Part shown: piece after piece, positions 1 through 11,880 of the stretch
How positions within the stretch are numbered: the first letter of the stretch is position 1
Layout: every line of letters begins with the position of its first letter
Assembly: GCF_963678635.1 (NCBI RefSeq)
Contig: NC_087066.1
Coordinates: forward strand, 2,451,745-2,515,744
Source: Symsagittifera roscoffensis
Lineage: Eukaryota > Xenacoelomorpha > Acoela > Convolutidae
DNA length: 64,000 nucleotides
Direction of reading: 5' to 3'
Made by a program: the position numbers and the translations under genes
Notes under the pieces: generated by a model
What the model saw: only the letters and a program-made list of their open reading frames with translations
Database searches by the model: none
What the model was told of the DNA's origin: nothing

Positions 1-1766
1 TTTGATTGAAAACGGCCATTTTGATTCTTCAATCTAGATCGATCATTCGCTTCTTAATGTTAATTTGTTCCTAATCATGTTACTTTCTCAATTTCTTAGT
101 TAGTGTACATAATCGTATTTTAATCCATTTAAAGAGGCGATTGTTGATTATTCAGACCACACAGTCACTTTGCAAATTGGACATATTTTAGCCGGAAGAG
201 GAAATCATCGCCTCCCCAGAAGTCAACCAGCGCCAACCCTCAGAAGAAGACGACGAGTGGAACATGACTGGCGAAAACCCGACGCTCATACAAACGAACA
301 CAAATTCGTCGACAGAAGTTATCGTTATTCCGGATTCCCTTCAGAAATTGTCTCAAGGCAGCAGTCTTCCTGGACTATCATCCTCGGATCCACTCTAGAA
401 CCAAAAGTGCTGGACAGCACACCAGAGGAAACGCATCCTGTTGCCACCCAGCCCAGATTTACATTCAGACCGCCTGCTTTCTTGTGCTGATCAACTTCTG
501 ATTTCCTCATTCCCCCCGTGAAATCGGGGTACGTTCAGACATCGCGGAATTCTCTCAACGGGAAATCACCCATTATAGTCGCAAAGCAAGATTCCGGGAG
601 AAAAATATCGTCGACGATAGATCAGGACGTACAGAAAGCTCTAGTAGAAATTGACACAGAATACATTTATAACTCATTGAACTCATTACAACTCTTTTTT
701 CTAATTTCTTTATTCCACGGTTTATGTAGTTTTTAGACTAAGTTTTAGCTAATTTAGCACAAATTAGATATCTGCTATGTCTGTTTCATATCGACCATCG
801 GTCGAACATTCACTTTTTAATGCTGTTTTAAAATAGAGCTTCTTAATTCATTCTTAATCATGTTATTTTCTCTATTTCTTAGTTTGCTGATCAAATTCAA
901 GCGTCGATCAATCGCCTTGTACCATTTTCAGGCGACAGTGATTCTCGGTGAACAGTTAAATAAATCGATTTGAAAACTGATACGGGCACTCCTCAATTGA
1001 AGCGTCGATTAATCGCCTTGAACCATTTTCGAGTGACATTGAGTTTTTATGATCTCACGTATTATTTACTAATAAATATGAATTAGAGCACAACAGCTTG
1101 TTTTTATTGATTGCACAAACTGTTAGTGGTTTCCGCGGAATGTAAGTGAGATGTCCAGCAATAACCCAGCTTGAACAATGGCTAGCTAGAAGAACGAATG
1201 CAGAAATTACGAAAAAATACTTAACCATTGTCTGTGGAATCCACGAAAAAACATTAAATCATTGTTAAACTAAATTCGTGGATACACTACCCTTTAAGAT
1301 TTTAATCATTTGATTGAAAGCGGTCATTTTGATTTTTCAATCTAGTTTGAGCGCGACAATTTAGTTTGAGCGCGACAGTTTGCTTTTATTGATTCCAAAA
1401 ACTGGTAGCGCAGTCCACAGATTGTAGGTGAAATGTCCAGCAAAAACCCAGCTTGAACAATGGCTAGCTAGAAGAACGAATGCGGAAATTACGAAAAAAT
1501 ACTTAACTTTTGCCTGTGGAATGAACAAATCTTAAATCATTACTTCGCTAAATTTGTGGATATACCCTTTTAGATTTCAAACATTTGATTGAAAACGGCC
1601 ATTTTGATTCTTCAATCTAGATCGATCATTCGCTTCTTAATGTTAATTTGTTCCTAATCATGTTACTTTCTCAATTTCTTAGTTAGTGTACATAATTGTA
1701 CATTTTCAAGGTTTATTATTTGAATAGTTAATAGTGATTTTGAACGTAAAGTAGAACGAAACGAGT
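1..1766. repeat. Interspersed repeat-rich region, no intact gene
   Basis: The first ~110 bases recur almost identically at 1584-1696 and 2788-2900. A segment of about 200 bp at 1091-1320 is repeated in diverged form at 1372-1600 (shared run around 'aacccagcttgaacaatggc'). Short diverged pieces related to the SET-gene exon downstream (the 'gaagcgtcgatcaatcgcc' stretch) occur near 899 and 1000. A plus-strand open stretch at about 190-700 is acidic and Ser/Pro-rich but changes frame near 400. It could be an old exon, but I cannot identify it. The region therefore looks like repeated duplication debris around the SET pseudogene. Confidence 0.55.
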
Positions 1767-2411
1767 TTAAAGTTTTGTAGAAAACCCAAAATCCATATAA
1801 CTGCTGTCGCCAAACAACGCTTGAGCATTCTTAACTCCATAGTCAAAGCGCGGTTGCTTGAAAGGTACAATGTCTCTCCTGGATTTTAGGAAGACTATTC
1901 TTTCACCTATGCTGGAAAGTACAACTTCTACCATCGTTATATCGGTCTCGTTTTTCTACTGGATGGCGTGGTTTGCTAAACGACCCAGACAAACGATCCA
2001 TTTATGTAACGGGCACTCCTCATTTGAAGCGTCGATCAATCGCCTAGGCGGACCCACAATTTGCAATACCTATTCACCTAGAATTCGTGATTGAAGGCAG
2101 TACTGGTCGGCATTGATGTTGGTGATTACTTTGCCGTGGTAATCCACCAACACGTCATCTTTCTTGAACTACTGCAAAGCAATCAAAAGAAGTAAAAAAT
2201 AAAGTCAAAATAATTGTTTCAAAAATGATATTTTAGTAGTAAGATGCTTTTATCGAATCAATAAAATTACTAAGTACCTCTTCCAAAGACGGGAAATATC
2301 ACAGCACATAAGCCGACCCAACTCTGGGTCGATGCACGACTCTGCAACTCTTTCTGAACATCATGTGGAAAACTTTCAAGAACGATGGCGGTATGTTTCA
2401 GGATTGTGATC
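1767..2411 (-). pseudogene. Duplicated 3' end of SET-domain gene (copy 1)
   Basis: This is a near-identical tandem copy, offset by exactly 1,204 bp, of the 3' part of the SET-domain gene at 2971-5165. It retains the intron of about 105 bp (donor near 2277, acceptor near 2174), the SET motifs LVDYHGKVI, RLIDASNEE, LGRLANHA and FDYG, and the terminal TAA at 1767-1769. It also shares the in-frame TAG directly after the ANHAIQ stretch. Homology to the fuller copy stops near 2411, where unrelated sequence (2412-2710) begins. The copy therefore lacks all upstream exons and is a truncated pseudogene. Confidence 0.6.
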
Positions 2412-2970
2412 CACCAACCAGGTCTTCACTTGCGTGCATTGCCTCTTTTTCAACTGTCTATGGCTATATTCAATAATCAACAATATGCGAAAGCTTACTA
2501 AGCACATGAGTTCATTAAGCCCGAAAGATCTAGTGGTGATCTTAAGTTTGCCTATAATGCAGTAGATAAGGTTGCAAGGTCTCAGTTTGCGTGTTATGCT
2601 TTTTTTGGTATATTTACGCCAGCTAGTTATACGCAAGTGTACTTAAGTGTAATATTACAAATCTACCTTTTCCAACCCAACTCGCAAATAAAGAAGCTCA
2701 TTTGGTTGCACTATTGCCTGTGGAATGAACAAATCTTAAATCATTACTTCGCTAAATTTGTGGATATACCCTTTTAGATTTCAAACATTTGATTGAAAAC
2801 GGCCATTTTGATTCTTCAATCTAGATCGATCATTCGCTTCTTAATGTTAATTTGTTCCTAATCATGTTACTTTCTCAATTTCTTAGTTAGTGTACATAAT
2901 TGTACATTTTCAAGGTTTATTATTTGAATAGTTAATAGTGAATTTGAACGTAAATTAGAACGAAACGAGT

Positions 2971-5165
2971 TTAAAGTTTTGTAGAAAACCCAAAATCCAT
3001 ATAACTGCTGTCGCCAAACAACGCTTGAGCATTCTTAACTCCATAGTCAAAGCGCGGTTGCTTGAAATGTACAATGTCTCTCCTGGCTTTTAGGAAGACT
3101 ATTCTTTCACCTATGCTGGAAAGTACAACTTCTACCATCGTTATATCGGTCTCGTTTTTCTACTGGATGGCGTGGTTTGCTAAACGACCCAGACAAACGA
3201 TCCATTTATGTAACGGGCACTCCTCATTTGAAGCGTCGATCAATCGCCTAGGCGGACCCACAATTTGCAATACGTATTCACCTAGAATTCGTGATTGAAG
3301 GCAGTACTGGTCGGCATTGATGTTGGTGATTACTTTGCCGTGGTAATCCACCAACACGTCATCTTTCTTGAACTACTGCAAAGCAATCAAAAGAAGTAAA
3401 AAATAAAGTCAAAATAATTAATTCAAAAATGATATTTTAGTAGTAAGATGTTTTTATCGAGTCAATAAAATTACTAAGTACCTCTTCCAAAGACGGGAAA
3501 TATCACAGCACATAAGCCGACCCAACTCTGGGTCGATGCACGACTCTGCAACTCTTTCTGAACATCATGTGGAAAACTTTCAAGAACGATGGCGGTATGT
3601 TTCAGGATTGTGATTTTCTCAAGCGGCTGAAATTTTCTCTTTGATCTATCATTGAGCAGCTTCGCCACATGGTCAACCACCTTCTTCAGGTAATGAGTTG
3701 TCCACCTGGCGAACGTAACGTTGAGAATCTTTTCGGGATTGCACTGCCAACAGAACCTCTTCGTAGGTGTATCCGTCCAATTTCTGGTGAATTTCTGAAG
3801 CTTGTTTCTTCAGCTTTTCCATATCAAACGTTGGGTTGGTAGACAAAGGCATAAGCCTCGCAACTTCACGTGCGAGAGAGCGCTTCGTTTGTTCCACATT
3901 TATGATGCTAACCTACAAAAAAAATTGAAAATGATTACATGTGATTCCACGTCGGGTCCTATATCCCTTTGGAAGAAATTGAAAAATGATCAACCTGGTG
4001 TTTGAACTGATCATTTAGTGGAGAAACAAGGAACACCGCGATCTTACATGAATTAAAGAAAAACAGTTGAGTCTTCACCAGGTTTCTTATGTCCCGAAAA
4101 GTCCGCTGAACAACATAGCTCATATTGATCCTCTTTGAGTGGGTTCTGGCCTCTGTATAGTACAATTTCTTACCCTGTACTAGCCATACTGGAATTTTGT
4201 GGGAGACGCAAAAAGTTGACACTTTAAAATTGAGCCATCAAATCGAGTCATCAGTGTTTTTTATCAAATCAGTAATTTAGATTTAAAAAGATGCTTACAG
4301 ACTGCTGGTTCTATGCTCACCTTCACGGTATAGTCTTCATTATTTTCCACTATGTTGAAAATCGCCTGGAAGACAGCATGTACCATGATGTTGATTATCA
4401 TTTTTTCGAGCATCCCTGTGGACGTGAACAGAAACGTGACAATGGCCCTGAACAAGATCAATTGTTCTTTGTGAACCAAAGTTCCGTTTCTTTTATCGGC
4501 GCAGTCATTCGACTTCTTGACATTCTGAAAAATGACTTCTTTGAGAGTGTCGTTTATTATCGGGTTTTCGGCTCGGAATGCATTACCAGGTTGCTAAAAT
4601 TGAGTTTGATTTAGTTTCTATAATTGTATTACCAAAACTTTTTAGGCTTGTGTAATATGAAGTAATTTCTTCAACTTACAGTTTCGCCTACATGATCTGG
4701 CTCTCCATGATCCCTTTTGCGGCTTTCTGTGGGCTCGTCAATCATGTGGTCTTGTAATTCCGTGGGATCATCGGCTCGTGGTTCCGTGGGAGTGTAGTTT
4801 CGCCTCTCATGGTCATGCGGTTGTCTTTCAACTTCTCGATAGTGGGGAAAATCCGATGGCCATGGAGAATTCGGATACGGTGATGCCGACATGTAGGAAT
4901 CCAGTAGGCTCGATATGGCTGATACTGCTGAGGCTAGCGCTGATGTACCATCGAGGGGCCTGAATGGACATGTCGCAGAGGAGTATATGGTTGCCCATAT
5001 GTCGGCGGAAGGTCACAAGGGTGCTCGCAAAGGGATTACCGGTGTCGGAGGAGCAAATGATGTCGTCTCTGGTGCTGCGAGTGGTGACGGAGGCACAGGG
5101 ATGTTAGAAGGCACTACAAATGGTGATGGAGAACTGGAAGGCGCGGAGCTTGTTGCGTTGGACAT
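2971..5165 (-). pseudogene. Decayed SET-domain (lysine methyltransferase-like) gene
   Basis: This is a multi-exon minus-strand gene. The ATG at 5165 opens a Pro/Ser/Thr-rich N-terminus (exon 5165-4680, ending at a GTAAGT donor). An in-frame exon follows at 4593-4321 with a GTGAGC donor. Further open segments lie at about 4221-3960 and 3911-3482, then an intron of about 105 bp and a last exon from about 3375 to the TAA at 2971. The last exon resembles a SET domain: LVDYHGKVI, then RLIDASNEE, LGRLANHA (the family's NHS-type motif), a RRDI stretch and FDYG. Breaks are an in-frame TGA at 5013-5015, a frame change near 3740 between two open segments, and an in-frame TAG after ANHAIQ. The SET assignment rests on motif order; the catalytic state is doubtful. 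Exon joins in the middle are tentative. Confidence 0.55.
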
Positions 5166-5199
5166 TTCACTTGAGTCCGTAAGTTTTTACTAGATTGTG

Positions 5200-5530
5200 A
5201 TGAAAAATGAGAGATGCAGCTAATATTGAGCACAAGATGAGGATGAACTGACTCCAATTTAGCGGCAACGCTCTCATCTTTTATCAGCACCAATATAATC
5301 GGAACACCAGATCAAGATAAGAGTCCACCAAGGAATAGTTTCAACAATTTCCACTCTTTTTAGCACACCAGCATCTGTAGCATCTATGCAATAATGACTG
5401 CTTAAAGATAAGACGACTAACTGATAAGAAGGCGTCATACTGATGGGTGAAACCAGATAGTGCAGTTCTTATCAGTGAAGCCGTCATTATAAGTGACGCA
5501 TTAGCCCTGCATCAGAGAAACTGTCGTTAC
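5200..5530. promoter_or_regulatory. Cluster of GATA-type sites upstream of the SET gene
   Basis: This lies immediately upstream of the minus-strand ATG at 5165. WGATAR-type hexamers are visible at about 5281 (reverse), 5315, 5406, 5422 and 5468 (reverse). The last two sit in an inverted repeat, ACTGATAAGAA with TTCTTATCAGT, about 45 bp apart. In animals such clusters can bind GATA factors. The role here is inferred from position and motif density only. Confidence 0.25.
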
Positions 5531-6099
5531 TCAATTCTTGAACCAAGGCTCATTTCATTTCAATCATTCAATCGCTTCTCATTTCATCCATATATTAGAG
5601 TCTTTCATGCATTTCATCATGCTAAGTAGAACTTTTCGGTAAAGGAAAGAGTACAAAACCTCGATGCCGTCACTTCCATCTGGGAAAGTGCTCTTATTCT
5701 ATCATTAATACTCGAATAGTGCGTAAAAATTAAATGATCTGATTGGCCGGGAGTGCCATCTTTAGTGTCCCAGAAGACAGAAAAGAAAACGCAACAGCAT
5801 AGAATTGAAGAAAAAATACTTGTGTCATCAGCAGAAGGCGGAATTCGAGAAAATACAAACTATAATTCAATACCAGACGGCTGCAGAGGGACTCGATTGT
5901 CTTTTTTGAACATGCTGGGAGTGTCAAAAAGGGAACTGTCATCATCAACGACCCCTTCGTGTCCCAGTGCACAGTTAGATCGTTTGGTTCACAAATCTCG
6001 GGATACTGCTGGGAATTGACAATCACGCAGTGGCAACTTATATGATAGGTACTCAGAGTTGAGAAACAATTCGTCATCGAGAATCACTGCCAGACGATT

Positions 6100-7195
6100 T
6101 CATAAAACTCATGATCAAGGATGCTGAGAAATCTAGACCCGAACAAAAACCCTCAGAGCCCAAGGCCAAAAAAAAACAATTAAGGAGGAAAAACCACATG
6201 AAGATATTTTGAGTCGCCTTGATTAGTTTGAATTGCCAGAAAATGACATTCCCCTGAAGTTTGCTTCATTCATCAAAGGTGTAATACAGGTGAAATTATC
6301 ATGTAAGTAATCAAATGCGTAACTAATCTACTAATTAATCACACCCAACTATCCTTATATTCTGTATGATCATCGATGTCATCTGATATCCTGGAATAAA
6401 ATAATGCAATTCCGGATGCAACTAATTCTCATTTTTATCGGTATTTAATTTACCGTTTTGTATTTATACACCGTTTTCTGAAGTGTTATTTTAGCTAGGA
6501 TGGACTATTTTGCGCGCCGGAGAAAAAGTTTCGTGTTGGTTATTTGAAATTCGATTATTCAAAGAAACGAGCATTTGCTGGATTGAGTTCAATCGAAAAT
6601 GCGGACGTCAACCTCAGAATGCCTTTTGTATTGGCGGAGCTTGCTGAAGAAGATTTTTTGTTATGTCGCTCTTTGTTTCAATTTTGTTGTTTTTCCAAAA
6701 ACAAATATGATTTAATCTTTTATTCTCTTGTGTTTTGTTTTCATACAATTTTAGCTGCGATCTGAGTGATATTACTCACCCAATCAGCCAAATGTTTGTG
6801 ACATTTTTGGCAATAAAGAGATGTGTTGGCTTGATGAGGAAAAAAACAGGGCAAACTTTCTTTTTGGTTCCAGCTACACTAGTAACCAGAAAGGCCATTG
6901 GTTTATCATCCACACAGTGTGCTGCTAAATTTTTGGGCAGTATAACCTCAGGATTTTTTGGATGCCATCAATCTCGGAATTCTGTGATAAGGGGAAATGA
7001 GATTTGTTGCCAGCAAAATACAAACGTGATCTAGACAGTCCGATCAAAACTCTCAAGTTCAACGAACACAGAGATATCCACATGAGCACAATCCTATGCC
7101 ATATAAATGCCTGCCGTGGTAGATATGCCGTCGAGGATAACTACCGAGAAGTATTTAGACATGTTATGGCTGAGTCCGCCCAGAATTTTTTATGA
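6100..7195 (+). pseudogene. Decayed multi-exon plus-strand gene, unidentified
   Basis: Several plus-strand stretches read like protein but not in one frame. They are a Lys/Glu-rich segment at about 6105-6290 ending near ACAG|GTGAAA, an open exon-like segment from about 6520 to 6665, a T-rich tract ending in an AG acceptor at about 6755, and open segments at about 6790-6960 and 7004-7195, the last ending in TGA. The frame changes at least twice. No family is recognised. It is either a pseudogene or a real gene with introns I cannot place. Bases 5530-6100 hold only short unsupported open frames on both strands. Confidence 0.3.
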
Positions 7196-7659
7196 CTTGG
7201 GATGAACAAATTGAACTGTTTATACTGTTTGCTGTTATTTGATCTCTTTAAATTAACCGTAATTTGCCGTATTCTTTTTACTGAATGCAGTATGTGTTAT
7301 GATCTGAAAAGAATGCCGACCCGTCAAAGTTGCTCATAAAAAGTAAACTATCCATTTGGTATAATTTGCTGATAGAAATTAAATTATCTATTACGAGAAA
7401 CTAATTTGAGTAAATCCGTTTTAGATAAAAAAAAATAACAAAACTTGAACAACTACAGCTGAAATAAAAGTTAATTGCAAAAACAAAAATATATTCCCAA
7501 AAAATTTTGCTTTTCAAACTATATATGAAAACACTCGAAAAAAGCTAAGTATTTTTATTTTAAATGAAGTATTTGATTGAAATGAACTGATTAATTTAAA
7601 TGCGAGTTTACTTCATAAGTTTGTTCAATTTGTTCACTTTGCAGGACTTGAGATTGATG

Positions 7660-7885
7660 ACAGGAATTGGGATCAAAGTTGGGTTACAGGGATTGTGATC
7701 GAAGTTTGGTTACAGGAATCTGGATCGAAATTGGGTTACATGAATTGGGATCGAAGTTGGGTTACAGGAATTGAGATCGAAGTTGCCGACAGGAATTGGG
7801 ATTGAAGTTGGGTTAAGAATTGTGATCGAAGTTGGGTTACAGGAATTGAGATCGAAGTTGGTAACAGGAATTGAGACTGGTAGCT
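7660..7885. repeat. 26-bp minisatellite
   Basis: About eight imperfect head-to-tail copies of a 26-bp unit with core 'ttacaggaattgggatcgaa'. The ttacagg element recurs at 7684, 7710, 7736 and 7762, that is exactly every 26 bp, then becomes less regular. Any translation through it is repetitive and not a gene. Confidence 0.9.
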
Positions 7886-7974
7886 GATCAACGTAGCTGA
7901 GATTGAACTTGTTGGTGAACACCTTGTAAATAAAAGATATAAACTAAAACGTTGACATAAATAAACATATCTGT

Positions 7975-8375
7975 AAGTGGAATCTCCAAACAAAATGCGG
8001 GTTCCTTTTACATTTTGCGGATACCACTTACAGTTTGCGGAATCCACTTACAACTTGCGGATTCCACTTACAATTTGCGGATTCCACTTACAATTTGCGG
8101 ATTCCACTTACAGTTGCGGATTCCGCAACAGCTCATTTTAACGATACAAATGTTTTGTCACTTGTTTGTGGATTCTACAAACTGTTCTGGATTCCGCAAA
8201 TACCGTGGCGGATTCCACGAATTTGCCTATTTTTGGAGCAATTTTGGGCGGTTCAATGATCTAGGTAATTGTTAGTGTAATCAAAAACACCATAGAAGAT
8301 CAAAGAAAAGTAGCAATGTTGCGGATTCTGAGACAAATCTGATTTTGGCCTATTGCGGATTCCGCTTACAATGCA
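7975..8375. repeat. 20-bp minisatellite with degenerate flanks
   Basis: The core array at about 7990-8125 repeats the unit 'acttacaatttgcggattcc' every 20 bp. Consecutive units start with attccactta at 8061 and 8081. Degenerate units (gcggattcc-type) continue to about 8375. It lies 100 bp after the 26-bp array but has an unrelated unit. Open frames here are by-products of the repeat. Confidence 0.9.
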
Positions 8376-10353
8376 GAAAATGCGTAATTTGGCCTCATAA
8401 TGAACTTTTGATTTGATTTTTTGATAAAAACTACTTCAGATTGCAAAGTTTTTAATTGTTTACAAAAATTTTTCAATTTCTACCAATAAGTTTCAAAGTT
8501 TGCTTTCTCCGAAACGTATGGTACGATAGTCAAAATGAATGTCCATCCAAAATAGACCTTTTATCAAGTTGCAAATACATCAACAAATGATTGAGAACCT
8601 GCTTTAAAATCGAGTTGTTTTTTTAAAAAAAACTGACTTTAAAGAAGACAAAAAAAAATAAAAAACTGCTAGGTCCAATAAACTTTAAAAAGAAACGAAA
8701 AATATGATGCAATTTCGCTGGTTCACTTTTAACTTCGGAAATTTAATTGATACCGGACGCAAAATTACAAAAAAGCTTTTTTCGTTTTAACTGGTTACAT
8801 ACAAAAAGTCCTTGCAAGTTTGATTCTAAATATTCCATTTTTTTTTCTCTTATGCTTTTGTAAAGTCTGTAGAAAAAAAAACGCGGGAGAGAAAAACAAA
8901 AAAAACTATCGTTTCAAATGAGATGTTAATGATAAACTGTAAAGCTTTTAGACACGCACAATAGCTCATAACAATAAATTGCATAAGATTTTGGAGAATG
9001 GAGATAATCATTTTGTCGGTGGAAATTTTGGAGTAAAATTCAGTCTTAACAGTATATTGCAGTGAGTTTAGGTGGATTTTTTTTCTCCGATCGCTTTTCC
9101 AATAAACATTACTGGGCGAGGCTTCTTAGGTTCCTGGTGTAAACCCAATTGCGCCCGTTTTTTGCGCCAAGAAAATTTCAGGGAAATTGTAATCCTTGTA
9201 TGGACTAAGAAAAAACGATAAGCAAAATTCTTTTTCCAATTAAGATATAACTGAAGTGATTTTAACTACTGCAACGCGTTCATAAATATTAACGGTCAAC
9301 TGAATGAAAGGAAGGCACTTTTTTGGACTTTTTAACTAAAAGTTTGCAATTTAAGCAAAAGATAAAGAAACAGAACTGCAAAAAACTCTTTCCTTTAAAT
9401 GAGTGGTTATACATCGATGAAAAAGTCTTATAACTTTTGCACGAGCATAATGGTGACCCATTGTTTTGTTTGACTGCAGAAAAGTACGTTCTTTTAATCA
9501 AAACGAGTGATCTGAATTTCTCAATGCCCTTGCTTGTAGTTGACTTTTTTTCTCGGAGGATTCCTTATTTTTGAGTTTTGCCTAGCTTACAAATGGAAGT
9601 TTCTCAAAAAAAATCCAGAGAAACACAATTTTTTCCAATTAAGTTGTCCTTATTTTTTTTGCTTGAAAATCATTTCAGTTTTCATATCATTTCATATCCA
9701 GTCTTCAGTTTTGTTGAGAGCTGACTTTCCGAAGTCCAAACTTCTGACTTTGAAAACCAGAAGATTAATGACCAAAACCTAACCTACGAATTGTAGAAAC
9801 TGCTCCGCAGATAATTAGGCCTAAATGAGAAATGAAAACGTTCAGGAAAAAAGACTAGCGCTCACAAATTTGCAGCTAGGTCTTTCTTGTAGTTGATGCC
9901 AAATTAAACATTACCACAGATAGAAACCATTAGTCTAGTAGGTTAACTTTTTGCTACGTTGAAACTTAAATTTTCAATTGAAGCAAGTATAACGCTTCAA
10001 TTTTTATTTAATAGCAGATTTATCCTGATCAACTTTGTTTTTCATAGAAGCTCGCTCCGTATTTCAGACTTTGTTTTTATATATTGGTTAAAAACTCAAA
10101 CAATGCTGTAGCACCAGGTTAATTTTTGAGCTCAAATGAGCTCAGCTGACAAATTGTGTCTTTCAAAAAGAAAACTTCAGAAACTCATTTCTTAAGCTGG
10201 ACGAACTTCTGAACTTCAGATACAACCGCCGAAAACCTATTGAAGTGCTAGAATCTTAAATTTGGTGGTCCGACCTTAAAAACGATTCAGTGATCATAGA
10301 TTTATCCTACAAGGAGTTTGAGCAGAAAATATGCATAATATCCAGTGTGTTAG
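8376..10353. other. AT-rich intergenic region, nothing recognised
   Basis: The sequence is AT-rich with many homopolymer A/T runs and no open frame with protein-like composition on either strand. It ends at the ATTTT target-site duplication of element A. Confidence 0.6.
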
Positions 10354-10358
10354 ATTTT

Positions 10359-10616
10359 TGTGATATGCGTTGCGATATCGATTGAAAACAAGTTGTAATT
10401 CAATACTGTATTTTGAATATTGAATTTAGGTTTTCTGTTTCTTTTGTTTTGTTGTTGTACTGAGAGATAGATCATTGTTAAGAACTCTGATCTCTCGCTT
10501 AATCTCAGTGTCATCACTTACGTATGACCTTGAGCATACCATAAAATAATGATTGAGCACCAAAGGTTAGCTGTACATACGTATATAAATACTGCTACTG
10601 CAGTAGCGGTATGACA
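10359..10616 (-). repeat. 3' LTR of element A
   Basis: 258 bp and collinear with 19526-19783, with a single mismatch noticed. Near its element-sense 5' end it contains a perfect 14-bp palindrome, GCTACTGCAGTAGC (10594-10607), followed closely by a TATA-like tract ATTTATATAC. These are likely core promoter and enhancer components. Confidence 0.93.
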
Positions 10617-10626
10617 CACCCCCCTC
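10617..10626 (-). other. Polypurine tract of element A
   Basis: Directly upstream of the 3' LTR in element sense. It reads GAGGGGGGTG on the minus strand, the expected primer site for plus-strand DNA synthesis. Confidence 0.75.
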
Positions 10627-10743
10627 GGTGGAAGAAATAAATTATACAACATCAGTAGGATAATTTATTTAAAAAGAGTTTAATTTACTCAGTTCAAAAG
10701 GAAGTCTCTTTGGAGAAGTGACGAGTTTAGATTACGTAATTTT

Positions 10744-11880
10744 TCAGTTTTCCTCCAGCTCTATTTCCCAACTCGGGTTCCAATCGACTCCCTCGTCTAA
10801 AGTAGCGTATCCGAATTTTCGCATAAACAGATGTCTTTCGAGTTGTCGCACTTTTGATTCAAATGGTCTGTCATCCCGATCTTTGAAGTCTCTCAGTTGA
10901 TTTCTGTATTCTTTAAGTGCCTCCTTTAAAAGACCTCCTCCTGTAAGGTTTTCTGATATTTCTTTGATTGAATGCTTTATCGGATCTCCGAATCGTTTGG
11001 GTTCTTTGTTTTTCGTTTGTCTAGAACTTCGTCTAATACCTGACTCTTCCGTACTTGATTCGTCCGAAAATCCTTGTGGTGGTTCGAAATTTGTGTCCAA
11101 TTCCGAGCTTTGTTGAGGATTTTCTCGAAGTTCATCCGCAACTCGCTGCACTCCTCTTTTTAGCAATTGGTCCGCGTACTTCTCCCATTCGGACGGTGCC
11201 AAATTGCGATTGTGAAATGTGTCAACTATATCTTCTAGAGGAGTGTGAGAATCAATGCATTTCAGTTTCGGACGCTGTTTTGCTTTCGGAGTAGAACTTG
11301 ACTGAATTTTGGTATCTACTGTGTCTGATTCCGGCTTAGATGTTGCTTGCTCTTGTTCCGGGTTGGCTGCAGTCGCAGCTTGATTTGCCCCTTGTTGTTT
11401 CTTGCTGCGGCCTTTCTTTTCCTTTCCGCTCTTCTCCGGCTTGTTTATGTTGTTTTCCTCTGTATTTGGTTTTGGGCCCGCCAAATTGGGTTTTGCTCTT
11501 TTGACTGCAAGATTGAAGCCTCCCCCGGCTTCTGTGTCCCTTGAAGTGACTATTGTTTGGCTCTTCTGAAAGCGCTCTATTGGATTCATTGCATCTGCGA
11601 TTTCCATTTCTCCTTGAAGTTCGTCCTCTGATCCCATCTCCTCTAGTAGTTCTGGAGAACTGATTCGCTTAAACTTTTTTGTAGGTTCCGACGATGGACT
11701 TTTACTCGTGCTTCGCCGATTTTCTTGCGTCAGTACCGTTTTTGATTGGGCTATATCCGATTTCCTATAAATCGAACCGGCCGATGTCTTAATTGTTGAG
11801 TCCGTTTCTGAAGCGATTTTCCTCTTTAGTGGTCTGGTTAAGGCTTGTCCGCTTTTCCTTTTGAAGTATTGTCTTTGGTG
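10744..11880 (-). pseudogene. Element A pol C-terminal (integrase tail) region
   Basis: This open frame runs in from upstream of the first ATG (11637) and ends at a stop at 10744. It begins with a SAGSIYRKSDIAQSK stretch, typical of the region just after the integrase GPY/F-like module in this lineage. It continues as a long charged Lys/Glu/Gln-rich linker and contains SSRQTKNKEPKRFGDPI, the usual basic C-terminal motif. The last ~90 residues are rich in charged residues, and it ends in acidic EIELEEN. It is out of frame with the segment before it (stop at 11789), so there is a frame break near 11850-11880. Confidence 0.6.

Noticed and set aside
4915-5193. Plus-strand Gly/Ala-rich ORF ending at a GTAAGT
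   Set aside because: It is antisense to the Pro/Ser-rich first exon of the SET gene, whose ATG, frame and exon boundaries (phase 0 on both sides) fit better.
7975-8130. CRISPR-like array
   Set aside because: Units are directly abutting 20-mers without unique spacers in an animal genome; this is a minisatellite.
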